Source of the DNA: Saccharofermentans sp.
GTDB taxonomy: Bacteria; Bacillota; Clostridia; Saccharofermentanales; Saccharofermentanaceae
Reading direction: 5' to 3'
Length of the DNA stretch: 64,000 nucleotides
Assembly: GCA_024692235.1 (NCBI GenBank)
Contig: JAILMW010000007.1
Location: 62,001-126,000, forward strand
The notes under the pieces are model-generated. The model was not told the DNA's origin. It did not search any database and saw nothing but the letters and a program-made list of their open reading frames with translations. Below, piece by piece: positions 28,705-39,200 of this stretch. The position numbers were made by a program, and so were the translations under genes. Each line of letters begins with the position of its first letter. The stretch's first letter is position 1.

Positions 28705-31059
28705 ATGAATAAGTCATTACTTCTTGCACGTGCTCACTTCCGCAAGAATAAGGGTACGTCGATAGGACTTTTATGCCTTCTTATAATTACGGCGATGCTT
28801 CTTTGTCTGTCGCTTCTTATGGTTACGGATGCTTATCCTCTTGCATCTATCGAGGCCGAGCGTCTTGACTCAGGAGACGGTTTTTTCAGGATAACTGAAG
28901 ATCTTACGGGATTAGACGAACAGGTCTTTGATGAGATCTTAGAAGAAGATACCGGCCGTCATTATACATATCAGTGCTTAAACTACATTATGAGCGTTCC
29001 TTTTGCAGGCGGAGATATGTCATGTAATTTCCAGTTCTGCGACGGTGATACGGCATTTAACAAGGGTCTTGCTCGTTCCGAGATAGTTACCGAGGACACT
29101 TCAGTTACAACTGATTATGTTATCCTTCCGTATCAGTTCTATACTTCAGGCGGATATAAGATCGGAGATGATTTTAATATCGTAGTTCAGGGCAATAAGT
29201 ATGATCTTAAGGTAAGGGGCTTTCTTACTACTCCGTATTTCGGATGCAATAATTCCGGTTCTTATGAGGTAGTAGTAGATGATGATACATATTCTGAGAT
29301 GAATAGTATCGAATCTCCTTCTCTTTGCTACATCGTAGTATATGAGCTTAAAGAAGGCGTTAAGGATTCCGCGTTCGGTATCAGGTTCCTAAATGACTGT
29401 CTTACATATGCGCCCGGTTCTGCAGTATCTCACGTACCGCTTGATGTCAGCATTTCGAACAGGACGTTCGTATCTCTTATCTTCGTTATCGCATTTATGT
29501 CAGTGACGCTTATCCTTATGCTCGTAGTTCTTATGATGCTTATTAATTCCATCTCAAATTACATCAAAGAGAGCATGAAGACATTAGGCGCACTTAAGGC
29601 TATCGGTTATACGAGCAGGGATATAAAGGTCTCACTTCATATACTCTTTACGCTTCTTGCGGTAATAGGATCTGTAGCCGGTATCCTGATCTCTTATGTC
29701 TCTATGCCAATTTTCTCCAAGATCGTCGTTGCACAGATGGGCATACCGTATAAAGTATCTGTTGTGTTGTTACCTACGCTTTTGATATTAGTTATCGTCG
29801 TTCTTTATACCATGCTCGTGACAGAAGCAGCGCTTCACGATATAAGAAGGATAGAGCCTATCGTTGCTTTAAGAGACGGTACAGAGGGCCACAGCTTCAA
29901 GAGGAACAGAGTAAGACTTGATAAGTCAGATCTTCGTATCAATATCGCTCTTGCTCTTAAGACGACGCTTTTTAACATAAAGCAGAATATAATCTCATTC
30001 GTAGTAGTAGGAGCAATGGTATTCTTATGTACCCTCGGAGTTCTTATGTATGAGAATTTTAATGTTCATCCCAAGATCGAGATGTTGTCCTTTGAGTTCG
30101 GAAGCGGAGTTGCAGCCTTCGACAACACCTCTAAGGAAGAAGCAAAGGAATATCTTGAATCATTAGACGGAGTATCTAATGTTCGTAACTGCATAAATCT
30201 TTATTTCTGTTACGGTGACGAGGAGAGGCTTTATACTTATATCATGGATGATGTCTCTAAGCTTGATAACAAGAATGTATGTTATGAGGGGCGTTTACCT
30301 CAATATGACAACGAAGTGGCAGTAAGCGGTAAGTTCTGCAGAGAATACGGTTTATCAGTAGGGGATATATTGGAACTTACATACGGCGATGAGACCTACG
30401 GTTATCTTATTACCGGACTTATCCAGACTACCAATAACCAGGGTAAGGAAGCGGTTATGAATGAGACGGCGGCTTCTCATATCGTGGATCTTACGGATGC
30501 TCCTGCTTATTATCACTTTGACTGCGACGAAGAGACTTCTGAAGCTTCCGATAAGGTGCTCGATAAGTGTGAAGAGAAGTTCGGATCTCATATGATCTCT
30601 AGAATGAACTTCTACGACATAATAGAAGGAGCTCTTACGACATTTAAGATGGTTGCCGTTGCAATGCTCTCGGTTATGTTCGTGGTATCTGCTCTTGTAA
30701 TACTTCTGGTACTTTATCTTCTTGTTAAGTCCCTTATCCTTAATAAGCGCAAGGATTACGGTATATTGAAGGCAATAGGATATAAGACTTCAGATCTTGT
30801 CATACAGACAGCCGTAAGCTTTATGCCGTCCATATTGATATCCGTGATAGTATTCTCGGTATTGTCATATCATCTTGCCAATCCCTTTATGAATCTGGCA
30901 ATGGGATCCTTCGGCATAGTAAAAGCTGATTTTACAGTCCCTATTCCGGGCGTAGTCCTGGTAAGTATCTTTATAACGGCAATATCCTTCGCTTTTGCAA
31001 TATTAGAGTCTCGTAAGATCCGTAAGATAGAAGCTTATAAGATGCTCGTAAGTGAATAA
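28705..31059 (+). CDS. FtsX-family ABC permease with two FtsX modules
   Basis: 784 aa, repeated 'KTLGALKAIGYTSRDIK' and 'KDYGILKAIGYKTSDLV' FtsX motifs. Confidence 0.9.
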   Translation: MNKSLLLARAHFRKNKGTSIGLLCLLIITAMLLCLSLLMVTDAYPLASIEAERLDSGDGFFRITEDLTGLDEQVFDEILEEDTGRHYTYQCLNYIMSVPFAGGDMSCNFQFCDGDTAFNKGLARSEIVTEDTSVTTDYVILPYQFYTSGGYKIGDDFNIVVQGNKYDLKVRGFLTTPYFGCNNSGSYEVVVDDDTYSEMNSIESPSLCYIVVYELKEGVKDSAFGIRFLNDCLTYAPGSAVSHVPLDVSISNRTFVSLIFVIAFMSVTLILMLVVLMMLINSISNYIKESMKTLGALKAIGYTSRDIKVSLHILFTLLAVIGSVAGILISYVSMPIFSKIVVAQMGIPYKVSVVLLPTLLILVIVVLYTMLVTEAALHDIRRIEPIVALRDGTEGHSFKRNRVRLDKSDLRINIALALKTTLFNIKQNIISFVVVGAMVFLCTLGVLMYENFNVHPKIEMLSFEFGSGVAAFDNTSKEEAKEYLESLDGVSNVRNCINLYFCYGDEERLYTYIMDDVSKLDNKNVCYEGRLPQYDNEVAVSGKFCREYGLSVGDILELTYGDETYGYLITGLIQTTNNQGKEAVMNETAASHIVDLTDAPAYYHFDCDEETSEASDKVLDKCEEKFGSHMISRMNFYDIIEGALTTFKMVAVAMLSVMFVVSALVILLVLYLLVKSLILNKRKDYGILKAIGYKTSDLVIQTAVSFMPSILISVIVFSVLSYHLANPFMNLAMGSFGIVKADFTVPIPGVVLVSIFITAISFAFAILESRKIRKIEAYKMLVSE

Positions 31060-31061
31060 AG

Positions 31062-31100
31062 AGTAAGGCCTGAACTGTATAAAGTTCGGGCCTTATTCTA
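31062..31100 (+). terminator. Intrinsic terminator
   Basis: AGTAAGGCCTGAAC...GTTCGGGCCTTATT then CTA. Confidence 0.8.
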
Positions 31101-31208
31101 TATTTATAATAAAAAAATAATGAACAGGCATAAAGTATTTCAGTTAAATTCAACCTTAAAATTTGACTTCGTTTCTACTATAATCTCTACAGTTAGTGTG
31201 GAGAGAGA

Positions 31209-33788
31209 ATGGACAGATATAAGAAGACAGTAACAAAGTTCTTGACGCCGATCCTCAAGGCTGACGGTTTCTTGAACGGACATTATATATACCATATCCT
31301 GCTTATCCTTACGGTCTGCATCGTTGTCTTTATGTTCAGGGACAGCTTCTATTCTGATAAGATCTTCAGGAACTACAGGCAGGATGATGCCACGGATCTT
31401 AAGATCGCCATGAACATGACATACAATATGTCATTCGAGGCTCAGGCTGACTCGCTTTCATCTTTCAGGATATTCATGGATCCCGAAGCTTCACGTCTTA
31501 AGTCTACGGATAAGATGCATATCACTATCCTTAATGACGAGAATATGAAGCTCTTCGAGACCGATCAATATCTTTATAACTCCGATCGTAAATACATAAG
31601 AGTCGATGTTGACGGCTTGGATCTGGAGCCCGGTGATTGGTATTACGTTCTGATCAATTTTTCTCAGATGTCACCGACGTCTTTGTTGGTATTAGATTCC
31701 CATCAGGTAAATTCCTTCAGTGAAGCCGTACAGTATGCGGAGCAGGGTACAGATGATGATAACGATACATTGTCCCTCGATAAGTCCATAGGTTTTTCCA
31801 AGGTGCCGAATATCAGTTATTACTACGGCTCCGTCAATTTCTTAAGCGTATTTATACATCTCGTGTTCTTTGCAGCAGTCATGGGAATACCGTTCCTTGG
31901 CGTGTTCAAGACAAGCACGGCGATACGCAATATGTATAGGATCATAGTATTCCCGGTATTCGTCTATCTTGTCGCAGAGGTAATGAATATCGAGAAGGAC
32001 AGACCCTTAAATTTCCTGTACATTAATTCTCTTAAGAAAGCATTTACCGTACTTTCAGCGCTTCTTCTGCTTGCGATGCTGCTTCTTCTCGTTCATATGC
32101 TTACAGGTCACGGATCTGTTGCCGCTTTTGTCGTGGCAATACCCTTTATAGTTCTTGCTTTTGTTAATCATTCGAAGCTTGTTATGAGGGGAGATTCCTT
32201 CATGCCATGGGATCTTATGGTTGCAGGTATCGGTCTTAAGACAGGCTCGACTTATTATTTCAGGGTGACACCGAACTTTATAGCAGGTATCCTTCTTTGT
32301 ATCTCCGTTCTTATGATAATCCGCCTGTCACATACTCCTTATATAAGGCTTACATCTCAGAGAATGTCCATGGTTGCTTTCTCCGTGGTAGCAGTTCTTC
32401 TCATCTTTACTACAGCTGTATTTAATACATCTCTTCTTAAGAGACTTCATGTTTACTATGAAGTTAATCCTCCGATACAAAGCTATAACGAGAACGGTAC
32501 TTATATGGCATTTCTTATGCATCTTAATAATCTCGAGGCAAAGGGAGGAGATAATTCTACTCCCGAGAATGCCCAGGAACTTATATATACATATACCGGT
32601 CTCGCAGCTTCCATGGATCTTGATTCCAGGGTAAATGATCCTTCTGTAAGGCCGAATGTCATTTGTATCATGAGTGAAGCTTATGCAGATCTTAGAAATA
32701 TAAGGGACTTTAATACAACTGAGCCCGTTATGCCTTATTACGATTCTTTAATGGGTGAATGTATGCACGGCGATCTTGCCGTAAGTATATTCGGCGGAGG
32801 AACATGTAATACGGAGTTCGAATTCCTTACGGGCTATTCCATGTCTTATCTTCTTCCCGGGTCATCTGTTTATTCTCTTTATGTAAACAGCCCCATCGAT
32901 GCTCTTCCTCAGATCTACAGGGATAACGGATACAGGACTGTTGCTCTTCATTCATTTGACGGCAGCTGGTGGGACAGGCAGGATAAATATCCCATGCTCG
33001 GATTTGACGAATTCATAACAAGGGATGACTTTGACCCTAACTGCGAATATGTAAGAAGATATATATCTGACAGAGCAACTTTTGAGATGTTGACAAGTAT
33101 CTACGAAGAGAGCGAAGAACCTCTGTTCCTTTTCTGCGTTACTATGCAGAACCATGCTGACTTTGCGGATCATTACGATAATATGCATTACGATATACAT
33201 GTTACAAATCCCGTAAGTCCTACGGGAGAGCCTTTTAACTATGCAGATAATTATCTTTCTCTCCTTCGTGAGTCCGACGATGCTCTGGAGTATCTTATCG
33301 AGTATCTCAGGACTTCGGATGAGCCTACTATCGTAGTATTCTTCGGAGATCACTGTCCTACATTATCTCCCGATTTCTACGAGGAGCTTTTACAGACTGA
33401 TCTTGGCGGTATCACTATAGAAGATTCCGTTCCGATCTATGAGACGCCTTATTTTATATGGGCTAACTATAACCTGGGTTCAGGCGGTACTACGATCAAT
33501 ACAAGAGCAGGTGACAGAGGCATAACAAGCCCTAATTTCTTAGGCCAGACGGTCCTTGATCTGTCAGGTATCTATTCTCCCGAGTCAAGATCCTGCCTCA
33601 GGGTCCTTCAGCAAAGGATAGGCGCTATGAGTTCTCTCGGAATATTTGATCCTTCAGGAGCTTTACATACCGATCTCTCATTCTTTGACGATGAGACATT
33701 AGATACATTGGATGACTATTCGAATATCCAGTATTATCTTATCTATCCAGACAGTATTGTTCCCGAAGATGAGGGAGAAGGCTCTTGA
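31209..33788 (+). CDS. LTA synthase (LtaS)-like sulfatase-family membrane enzyme with an N-terminal extracytoplasmic insertion
   Basis: PNVICIMSEAYADLRNI, SIFGGGTCNTEFEFLTGYSMSYL, TIVVFFGDHCPTLSPDFYEE. Confidence 0.85.
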   Translation: MDRYKKTVTKFLTPILKADGFLNGHYIYHILLILTVCIVVFMFRDSFYSDKIFRNYRQDDATDLKIAMNMTYNMSFEAQADSLSSFRIFMDPEASRLKSTDKMHITILNDENMKLFETDQYLYNSDRKYIRVDVDGLDLEPGDWYYVLINFSQMSPTSLLVLDSHQVNSFSEAVQYAEQGTDDDNDTLSLDKSIGFSKVPNISYYYGSVNFLSVFIHLVFFAAVMGIPFLGVFKTSTAIRNMYRIIVFPVFVYLVAEVMNIEKDRPLNFLYINSLKKAFTVLSALLLLAMLLLLVHMLTGHGSVAAFVVAIPFIVLAFVNHSKLVMRGDSFMPWDLMVAGIGLKTGSTYYFRVTPNFIAGILLCISVLMIIRLSHTPYIRLTSQRMSMVAFSVVAVLLIFTTAVFNTSLLKRLHVYYEVNPPIQSYNENGTYMAFLMHLNNLEAKGGDNSTPENAQELIYTYTGLAASMDLDSRVNDPSVRPNVICIMSEAYADLRNIRDFNTTEPVMPYYDSLMGECMHGDLAVSIFGGGTCNTEFEFLTGYSMSYLLPGSSVYSLYVNSPIDALPQIYRDNGYRTVALHSFDGSWWDRQDKYPMLGFDEFITRDDFDPNCEYVRRYISDRATFEMLTSIYEESEEPLFLFCVTMQNHADFADHYDNMHYDIHVTNPVSPTGEPFNYADNYLSLLRESDDALEYLIEYLRTSDEPTIVVFFGDHCPTLSPDFYEELLQTDLGGITIEDSVPIYETPYFIWANYNLGSGGTTINTRAGDRGITSPNFLGQTVLDLSGIYSPESRSCLRVLQQRIGAMSSLGIFDPSGALHTDLSFFDDETLDTLDDYSNIQYYLIYPDSIVPEDEGEGS

Positions 33789-34588
33789 TCGCGCTGTTCT
33801 TCGCCATGAAAGGTGAAGCCGAACCTTTTATCGATGCGCTCGGACTTAAAGGTTCAGGTGATATCTCAGGTTATAAAGTATTCTCTAATGAGAACTATAT
33901 CCTTACCATAACCGGAATGGGCAAGATAAATGCGGCCTGTGCAGTAACAAGGATATTGTCCTTATACGAAGAAAGTATCGATCTTGTAGTAAACATCGGT
34001 ACATGTGCAGGAGAAGATAAAGGGCATACTTATATAATTAACAGGATAAGCGATATCGATTCCGGTAGGGACTTCTATCCCGATATGGTATATAAGACGC
34101 ACTTTGACGAGATATGTCTTCATACGTCGGATAGATATAAGAAAGACTCTGTCTTTGAAGACGAATTCGGACCTTATGTCTATGATATGGAAGGCGCAGC
34201 CGTATTTGCAGCAGCTTCCAACTTTTTATCTCCCGATAAGATCAACCTTATAAAGACGGTATCAGACAGCGGTGATCCTGATATCGTGACAAGGGATTAC
34301 TGCATAAAGCTTCTTATGCCTTCAGTAAAATATACTTTGAAGCTTATCGAAGGGATCGCAAGCACCTCACAGGAAGATCCATATAATGAAGCTGATTCTT
34401 TTACATCGTATTACGAAGAGAAACTTCATTGCAGCGAATATATGCGAAATGATCTAAAGCACCTTATACGTTTTGCTTTAAGTTCTGATATCGATATTAA
34501 ACGTATTATCGATTCATACCTGCCTGTTAAGGACAGGGTAGAGGGAAAGAAGGTATTAGAAGATGTCAGACAAAGCCTTCTACAATAA
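33785..34588 (+). CDS. Phosphorylase-superfamily nucleosidase (MTAN-like)
   Basis: IALFFAMKGEAEPFIDAL, VVNIGTCAG, VYDMEGAAVFAAASNF. TTG start overlaps the upstream TGA. Confidence 0.8.
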   Translation: MIALFFAMKGEAEPFIDALGLKGSGDISGYKVFSNENYILTITGMGKINAACAVTRILSLYEESIDLVVNIGTCAGEDKGHTYIINRISDIDSGRDFYPDMVYKTHFDEICLHTSDRYKKDSVFEDEFGPYVYDMEGAAVFAAASNFLSPDKINLIKTVSDSGDPDIVTRDYCIKLLMPSVKYTLKLIEGIASTSQEDPYNEADSFTSYYEEKLHCSEYMRNDLKHLIRFALSSDIDIKRIIDSYLPVKDRVEGKKVLEDVRQSLLQ

Positions 34589-35585
34589 ACCTTTCTCTCA
34601 TATATATGTTGAGAAAGATATCAAGGGCATCCCCCTTGTAGAGGAGGTCCTTAATAATCTTCCTTCGGCCAAAGTCATCCTAATAAAGCACTATAAGGAT
34701 ATCTTCAACAGGAAAAAGCAGGACTTCAGGGTACAGAGTAAGTCGCGAAGCCTTATCCTTGCGAAGAATACAGGAAATCTTATCTTCGAAGGATCCGATA
34801 TGTGTCAGGATCACGGTAATTCCAGGTTCTTCTATGCTACAAGCGTCATGAACTGCTTATTTGACTGCGATTACTGCTTTCTTAAGGGCATGTATTCCAC
34901 GGGTAATATCGTACTCTTCGTCAATCTTGAAGATTATGAGAAAAAGATAGTGGAGATGCTTAAGGAAGGACCAATGTATCTAAGCGTATCTTATGACACT
35001 GATCTTCTTGCTCTTCAGGGGATCGCTGATCTTTGTTCCTTCTGGACTGAACTTGCTAAGAATAACGAAGATCTTACTATAGAGTTCAGGACTAAGGCAC
35101 ATGTTAAGAGGTTCGATCCTGCACCTAATGTTATATACTCCTTTACGCTCTCGCCTCAAAGTGTTATCTCTTCTTATGAGCACTATACGGCAAGCCTTGA
35201 AGGAAGACTTGATTCAGTAAATAGAGCTTGTGAGGCAGGTTGTAATGTCAGGCTCTGCTTTGATCCTGTGCTCTATGTTAAGGACTACATGAAGTGCTAC
35301 AATGACTTTATGGATGAAGTGCTCCCTAAGGTCTCCTGGGACAAGATAACAGATGTTTCCGTGGGTGCATTTCGCATATCCAAGGATTATATGAAGGGGC
35401 TTAGAAGCTGCTGCCCTATGTCGGCAGTAACGGAGTTCCCTTATGTTAACGAAGGCGGCTATATGAAGATGCCTTCTGATATCTATAAGGGTATGAGAGA
35501 TCTTCTCGTATCAAGGCTTAAAGAGGTGAAAGATGAAGGAAAGATCTTCTGCGATAGTGACGGGAGCATCGTCAGGGATAGGTAA
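34563..35585 (+). CDS. Spore photoproduct lyase-family radical SAM protein
   Basis: FFYATSVMNCLFDCDYCFLKGMYSTGNIVLFVN (CxxxCxxC) and the SPL-like C-terminal half. Confidence 0.85.
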   Translation: MSDKAFYNKPFSHIYVEKDIKGIPLVEEVLNNLPSAKVILIKHYKDIFNRKKQDFRVQSKSRSLILAKNTGNLIFEGSDMCQDHGNSRFFYATSVMNCLFDCDYCFLKGMYSTGNIVLFVNLEDYEKKIVEMLKEGPMYLSVSYDTDLLALQGIADLCSFWTELAKNNEDLTIEFRTKAHVKRFDPAPNVIYSFTLSPQSVISSYEHYTASLEGRLDSVNRACEAGCNVRLCFDPVLYVKDYMKCYNDFMDEVLPKVSWDKITDVSVGAFRISKDYMKGLRSCCPMSAVTEFPYVNEGGYMKMPSDIYKGMRDLLVSRLKEVKDEGKIFCDSDGSIVRDR

Positions 35586-36237
35586 GGCTATTGCCTGTAT
35601 GCTGGTAGAAGAAGGCTACGATGTATATGGTGTAGCAAGACATTTTGAAGAAGAAGTCAGCTTTAATAAGATAATTGCCGATGTAACAGATACTGATTCG
35701 ATATCTAAGGTCTTTTCTGAAGTAAAAGATATAAGTGTTCTTGTAAATTGCGCCGGGACTGCATCTTACGGTCTTGCTGAAGATATATCGCCGGAAGATA
35801 TAATGAAGATGGTAAGGACCAACCTTGAAGCTCCGATCATATTAACAGGGCTTGCTCTAAAGGCAATGAAGAGGCAAAAGTACGGCCATATAATCAACGT
35901 CTCTTCCGTAGTAAGTGAGAAAGCAAGTACATATGCCGCATGTTATGCTGCGACAAAGGCGGGATTGTCCAGTTTCTCAGCTTCTGTTTTCGAAGAAGCG
36001 AGGAAGCACAATATAAGAGTAACTGATATTTGTCCTGATATGACAAAGACCGATCTCTACGCTGATGCATATTTTGAGACGGATGATGATCCTGAAGCTT
36101 ATCTTTTTCCTGAAGATATTGCCTCCTGCGTTAAAGACGCTATTAGTATGAGAGAAGGAACATGCATAACGAAGTTCTTTGTTAAGCCCAGATACCATCG
36201 AGTTAAGCGCAAAACTGTATTATTAAAAGATAATTAA
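35533..36237 (+). CDS. Short-chain dehydrogenase/reductase
   Basis: AIVTGASSGIGKAIA, NCAGTASYG, YAACYAATKAGLSSFS. Confidence 0.92.
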   Translation: MKERSSAIVTGASSGIGKAIACMLVEEGYDVYGVARHFEEEVSFNKIIADVTDTDSISKVFSEVKDISVLVNCAGTASYGLAEDISPEDIMKMVRTNLEAPIILTGLALKAMKRQKYGHIINVSSVVSEKASTYAACYAATKAGLSSFSASVFEEARKHNIRVTDICPDMTKTDLYADAYFETDDDPEAYLFPEDIASCVKDAISMREGTCITKFFVKPRYHRVKRKTVLLKDN

Positions 36238-36295
36238 CATCTATTGATAGAAGTACATGCTTACATGGGGTATCTTGTAACAAGAGGGTTCATGT

Positions 36296-39200
36296 ATGAG
36301 TAGAAGAAGGATAGCCGTGTTAACGGCACAGATCGAAGAATATGGACAGACCGTCTTCCTTCGCGGTCTTATTCGATCTGCCTTCGAACATGATATCGAA
36401 GTATCAGTATTCTCAATGTTCCAGAAGATACAAAGTTCTATCGCAAGGGAGAAGGGTGACAGTTCTATCTTCGACCTTGTTAATTATTCTCTGTACGATG
36501 CTATAGTAGTAGTTCCCAATACAATACATACTCCCGGCATCGTCGATGAGATAGTAGATAAGATAAAGTCGACTTATAACGGTCCGGTACTTTATATCGA
36601 CAGGGACAGTGAAGATTTCTATTCGTTTAAGATATATGCATCGCATTCTCTATATAAGGTCGTATCACATCTTATTGAAGACCATAATCTGACCGATATA
36701 GGCTTTATATCAGGTAAGACTTCAAGTACTCATACGCAGATAAGACTTGATGCATATATCGAAGCCATGACATCTCACGGGCTTACTGTGGATAAAGATC
36801 GTATATACTACGGTGATTACTGGTATCTGTCAGGTGAGAGTGTTGCCGAGAAGATATTAAAGTCCCCTAAAGGGCTTCCTCAGGCGCTTGTATGTTCCAA
36901 TGACAGGATGGCAATAGGTGCTGCCAAGTATCTTACTTCTCACGGTATCAGTATCCCCGAAAATATTGCGATAGCAGGATTTGATTCTTACGAAGACGGT
37001 CAGCATTCTCCCGTGCCATTAACTTCAGTTAATGTCCCTATTAATGAGTTCGGCTCTTATATAGGAGACTGCATCGATGACATATTAAACGGTCGTGAAT
37101 ATAAGCAGTTCGACGGAGAGTCTGAGCTTTTTATCGGAAGTTCATGCGGATGCAACTGCGAGAGCATAAGACCCGAATTCCCGCTTAGAAGATCATGGGA
37201 TACAGAGGAGAGCAGAGGCAGGGTAAACAGTGTCTTCAATCACATGAATGAGGACATGATGCTTCAGAATTCCTTCAACGGGATAATCAACAGCATCTTC
37301 CTTAATGTCTATCAGATAAGACCTTTCCACGGGCTTGATATATGTATTAACGAGAACTGGACTGATGAGAGATCTACTTTTACTTCCAGGCTTCTTAATA
37401 TCGTCAGCTGCGGTGAGAGTGAAGATAAGCCTGATGCTATTGACCTTTCTAACTACTACGATAAGAAAGATATCCTTCCCGATATCTTGCGCGAAGAATT
37501 CGAGCCCAGGTCTTTCTTCTTCTATCCTTTGTTCTTTGAGTCTAACTGCTTCGGCTTCGTGTCTTTAAGCTATACGGATCCTGACATCATTCCTTCAAGT
37601 GATGAGAGGGTATGGATAAGAAATACTTCTATCGGTCTTGAGAACTATAGAAGAAAGGATTCCACGATCCTTAAGAATAAGATAATCGAGGAAGGAATCA
37701 ACAAGGATCCCGTAACGGGGCTTAATAACTACAGCGGCTTCATGAAAGAAGCTCCCGCACTTGTATCCAGGATGTCTATGCTTGGTAACAATGTGGGTGT
37801 TATCGCATTCGATATAAAGGGATTATCTGCCATTAATAAGCAGTACGGTCACTCCGAAGGCGATGTCGTTATAAATGCATTGGGAATTATAATCTCCAAG
37901 GCCTTCGACGATATATCATCATTCTGCTTCTGCATGGGTAATGGAGAGATCGTAGCTCTTCGAATGTATAAGTCTGATCCTGAAGAAGGTCTTAAGGAAA
38001 AGCTTAATAAGGTATCGGATTATCTTAACGAATATAATTCGACTCTAAGCGAAGATAAGAAAATAGAAATATATTCTTCTACAGGTATAGGAGAGATTTA
38101 TTCTCAGAACGAGCTTGAGAAGCTTGTTAATGAGACGATAAATAAGAAAAATACCATGAAGAACTCTCTGGTATCCAAGCTATCCGAAGACGAGAAGAAG
38201 GAAGAAGAGGCAGTAAGGGCAGTCCTTGACAATAACTGTCTTGTATATCATTTCCAGCCTATCGTTAATGCAAGGACAGGTGAGATATTCTCTTACGAAG
38301 CTCTTATGAGATCTTCTATAGATCCTTATCCCAACCCTCTTACCATCATCAAGTATGCAGAGCATATGGACAGGCTCTACGATGTTGAAGCGCTTACTTT
38401 CAGAAATGTCCTTGCCATAATGAAGCAGCGTCAAGACATATTCGACGGAAGCAGGAAGCTTTTTATCAACAGTATCCCGGGGCAGAATCTTAAGGGAGAC
38501 GATCTTATGGAGCTTGTATCCGCTGCTTCCGAAGTTAAGGATACTATCGTAATTGAGCTTACTGAGCAGGCCGAGCTGTCAGATGAAGACGTCCACGCCA
38601 TGAAGAATGACTTCTATTCTCTCGGGATCCAGACTGCTATCGACGATTACGGCACGGGATATTCCAATGTCGTTAATCTTCTAAGATACGATCCCGACTA
38701 TCTTAAGATAGACAGAGCGCTTCTTAGCGAGATACAGAACAGTTCTCAGAAACAGTACTTTGTTAAGCAGATGGTAAGATTCTGTCACGAGAATAATGTA
38801 ATGGCGTTGGCAGAAGGCGTAGAGACATACGAAGAGCTTAAGACTGTAATAGAGCTTGGTGTAGATCTTATTCAGGGATACTACACGGGTCGTCCTCAGA
38901 AGGAAATCGTGAGAAGTATCCATCCTAAGATCTTCGATGAGATCAGGAGTATAAATGCACGTCTTAAGAATAACGATAACGCAGGTATCTACTATGCGGG
39001 AAGAGAATCAAGGATCCTTCTTACGCAGCTTGATATCGAAGGCATGTCCGTTATAGATATCACCGACAACGATTCGGGTCTTACGGACTTTGAGATAACA
39101 GGTGTTCCGGGAACCATATATAAGACCGGTATACATATTCACGGAGGATATACCGGCAGGATCAAGCTCGATAATCTTATGCTCAAGAAGATGGTCGGAT

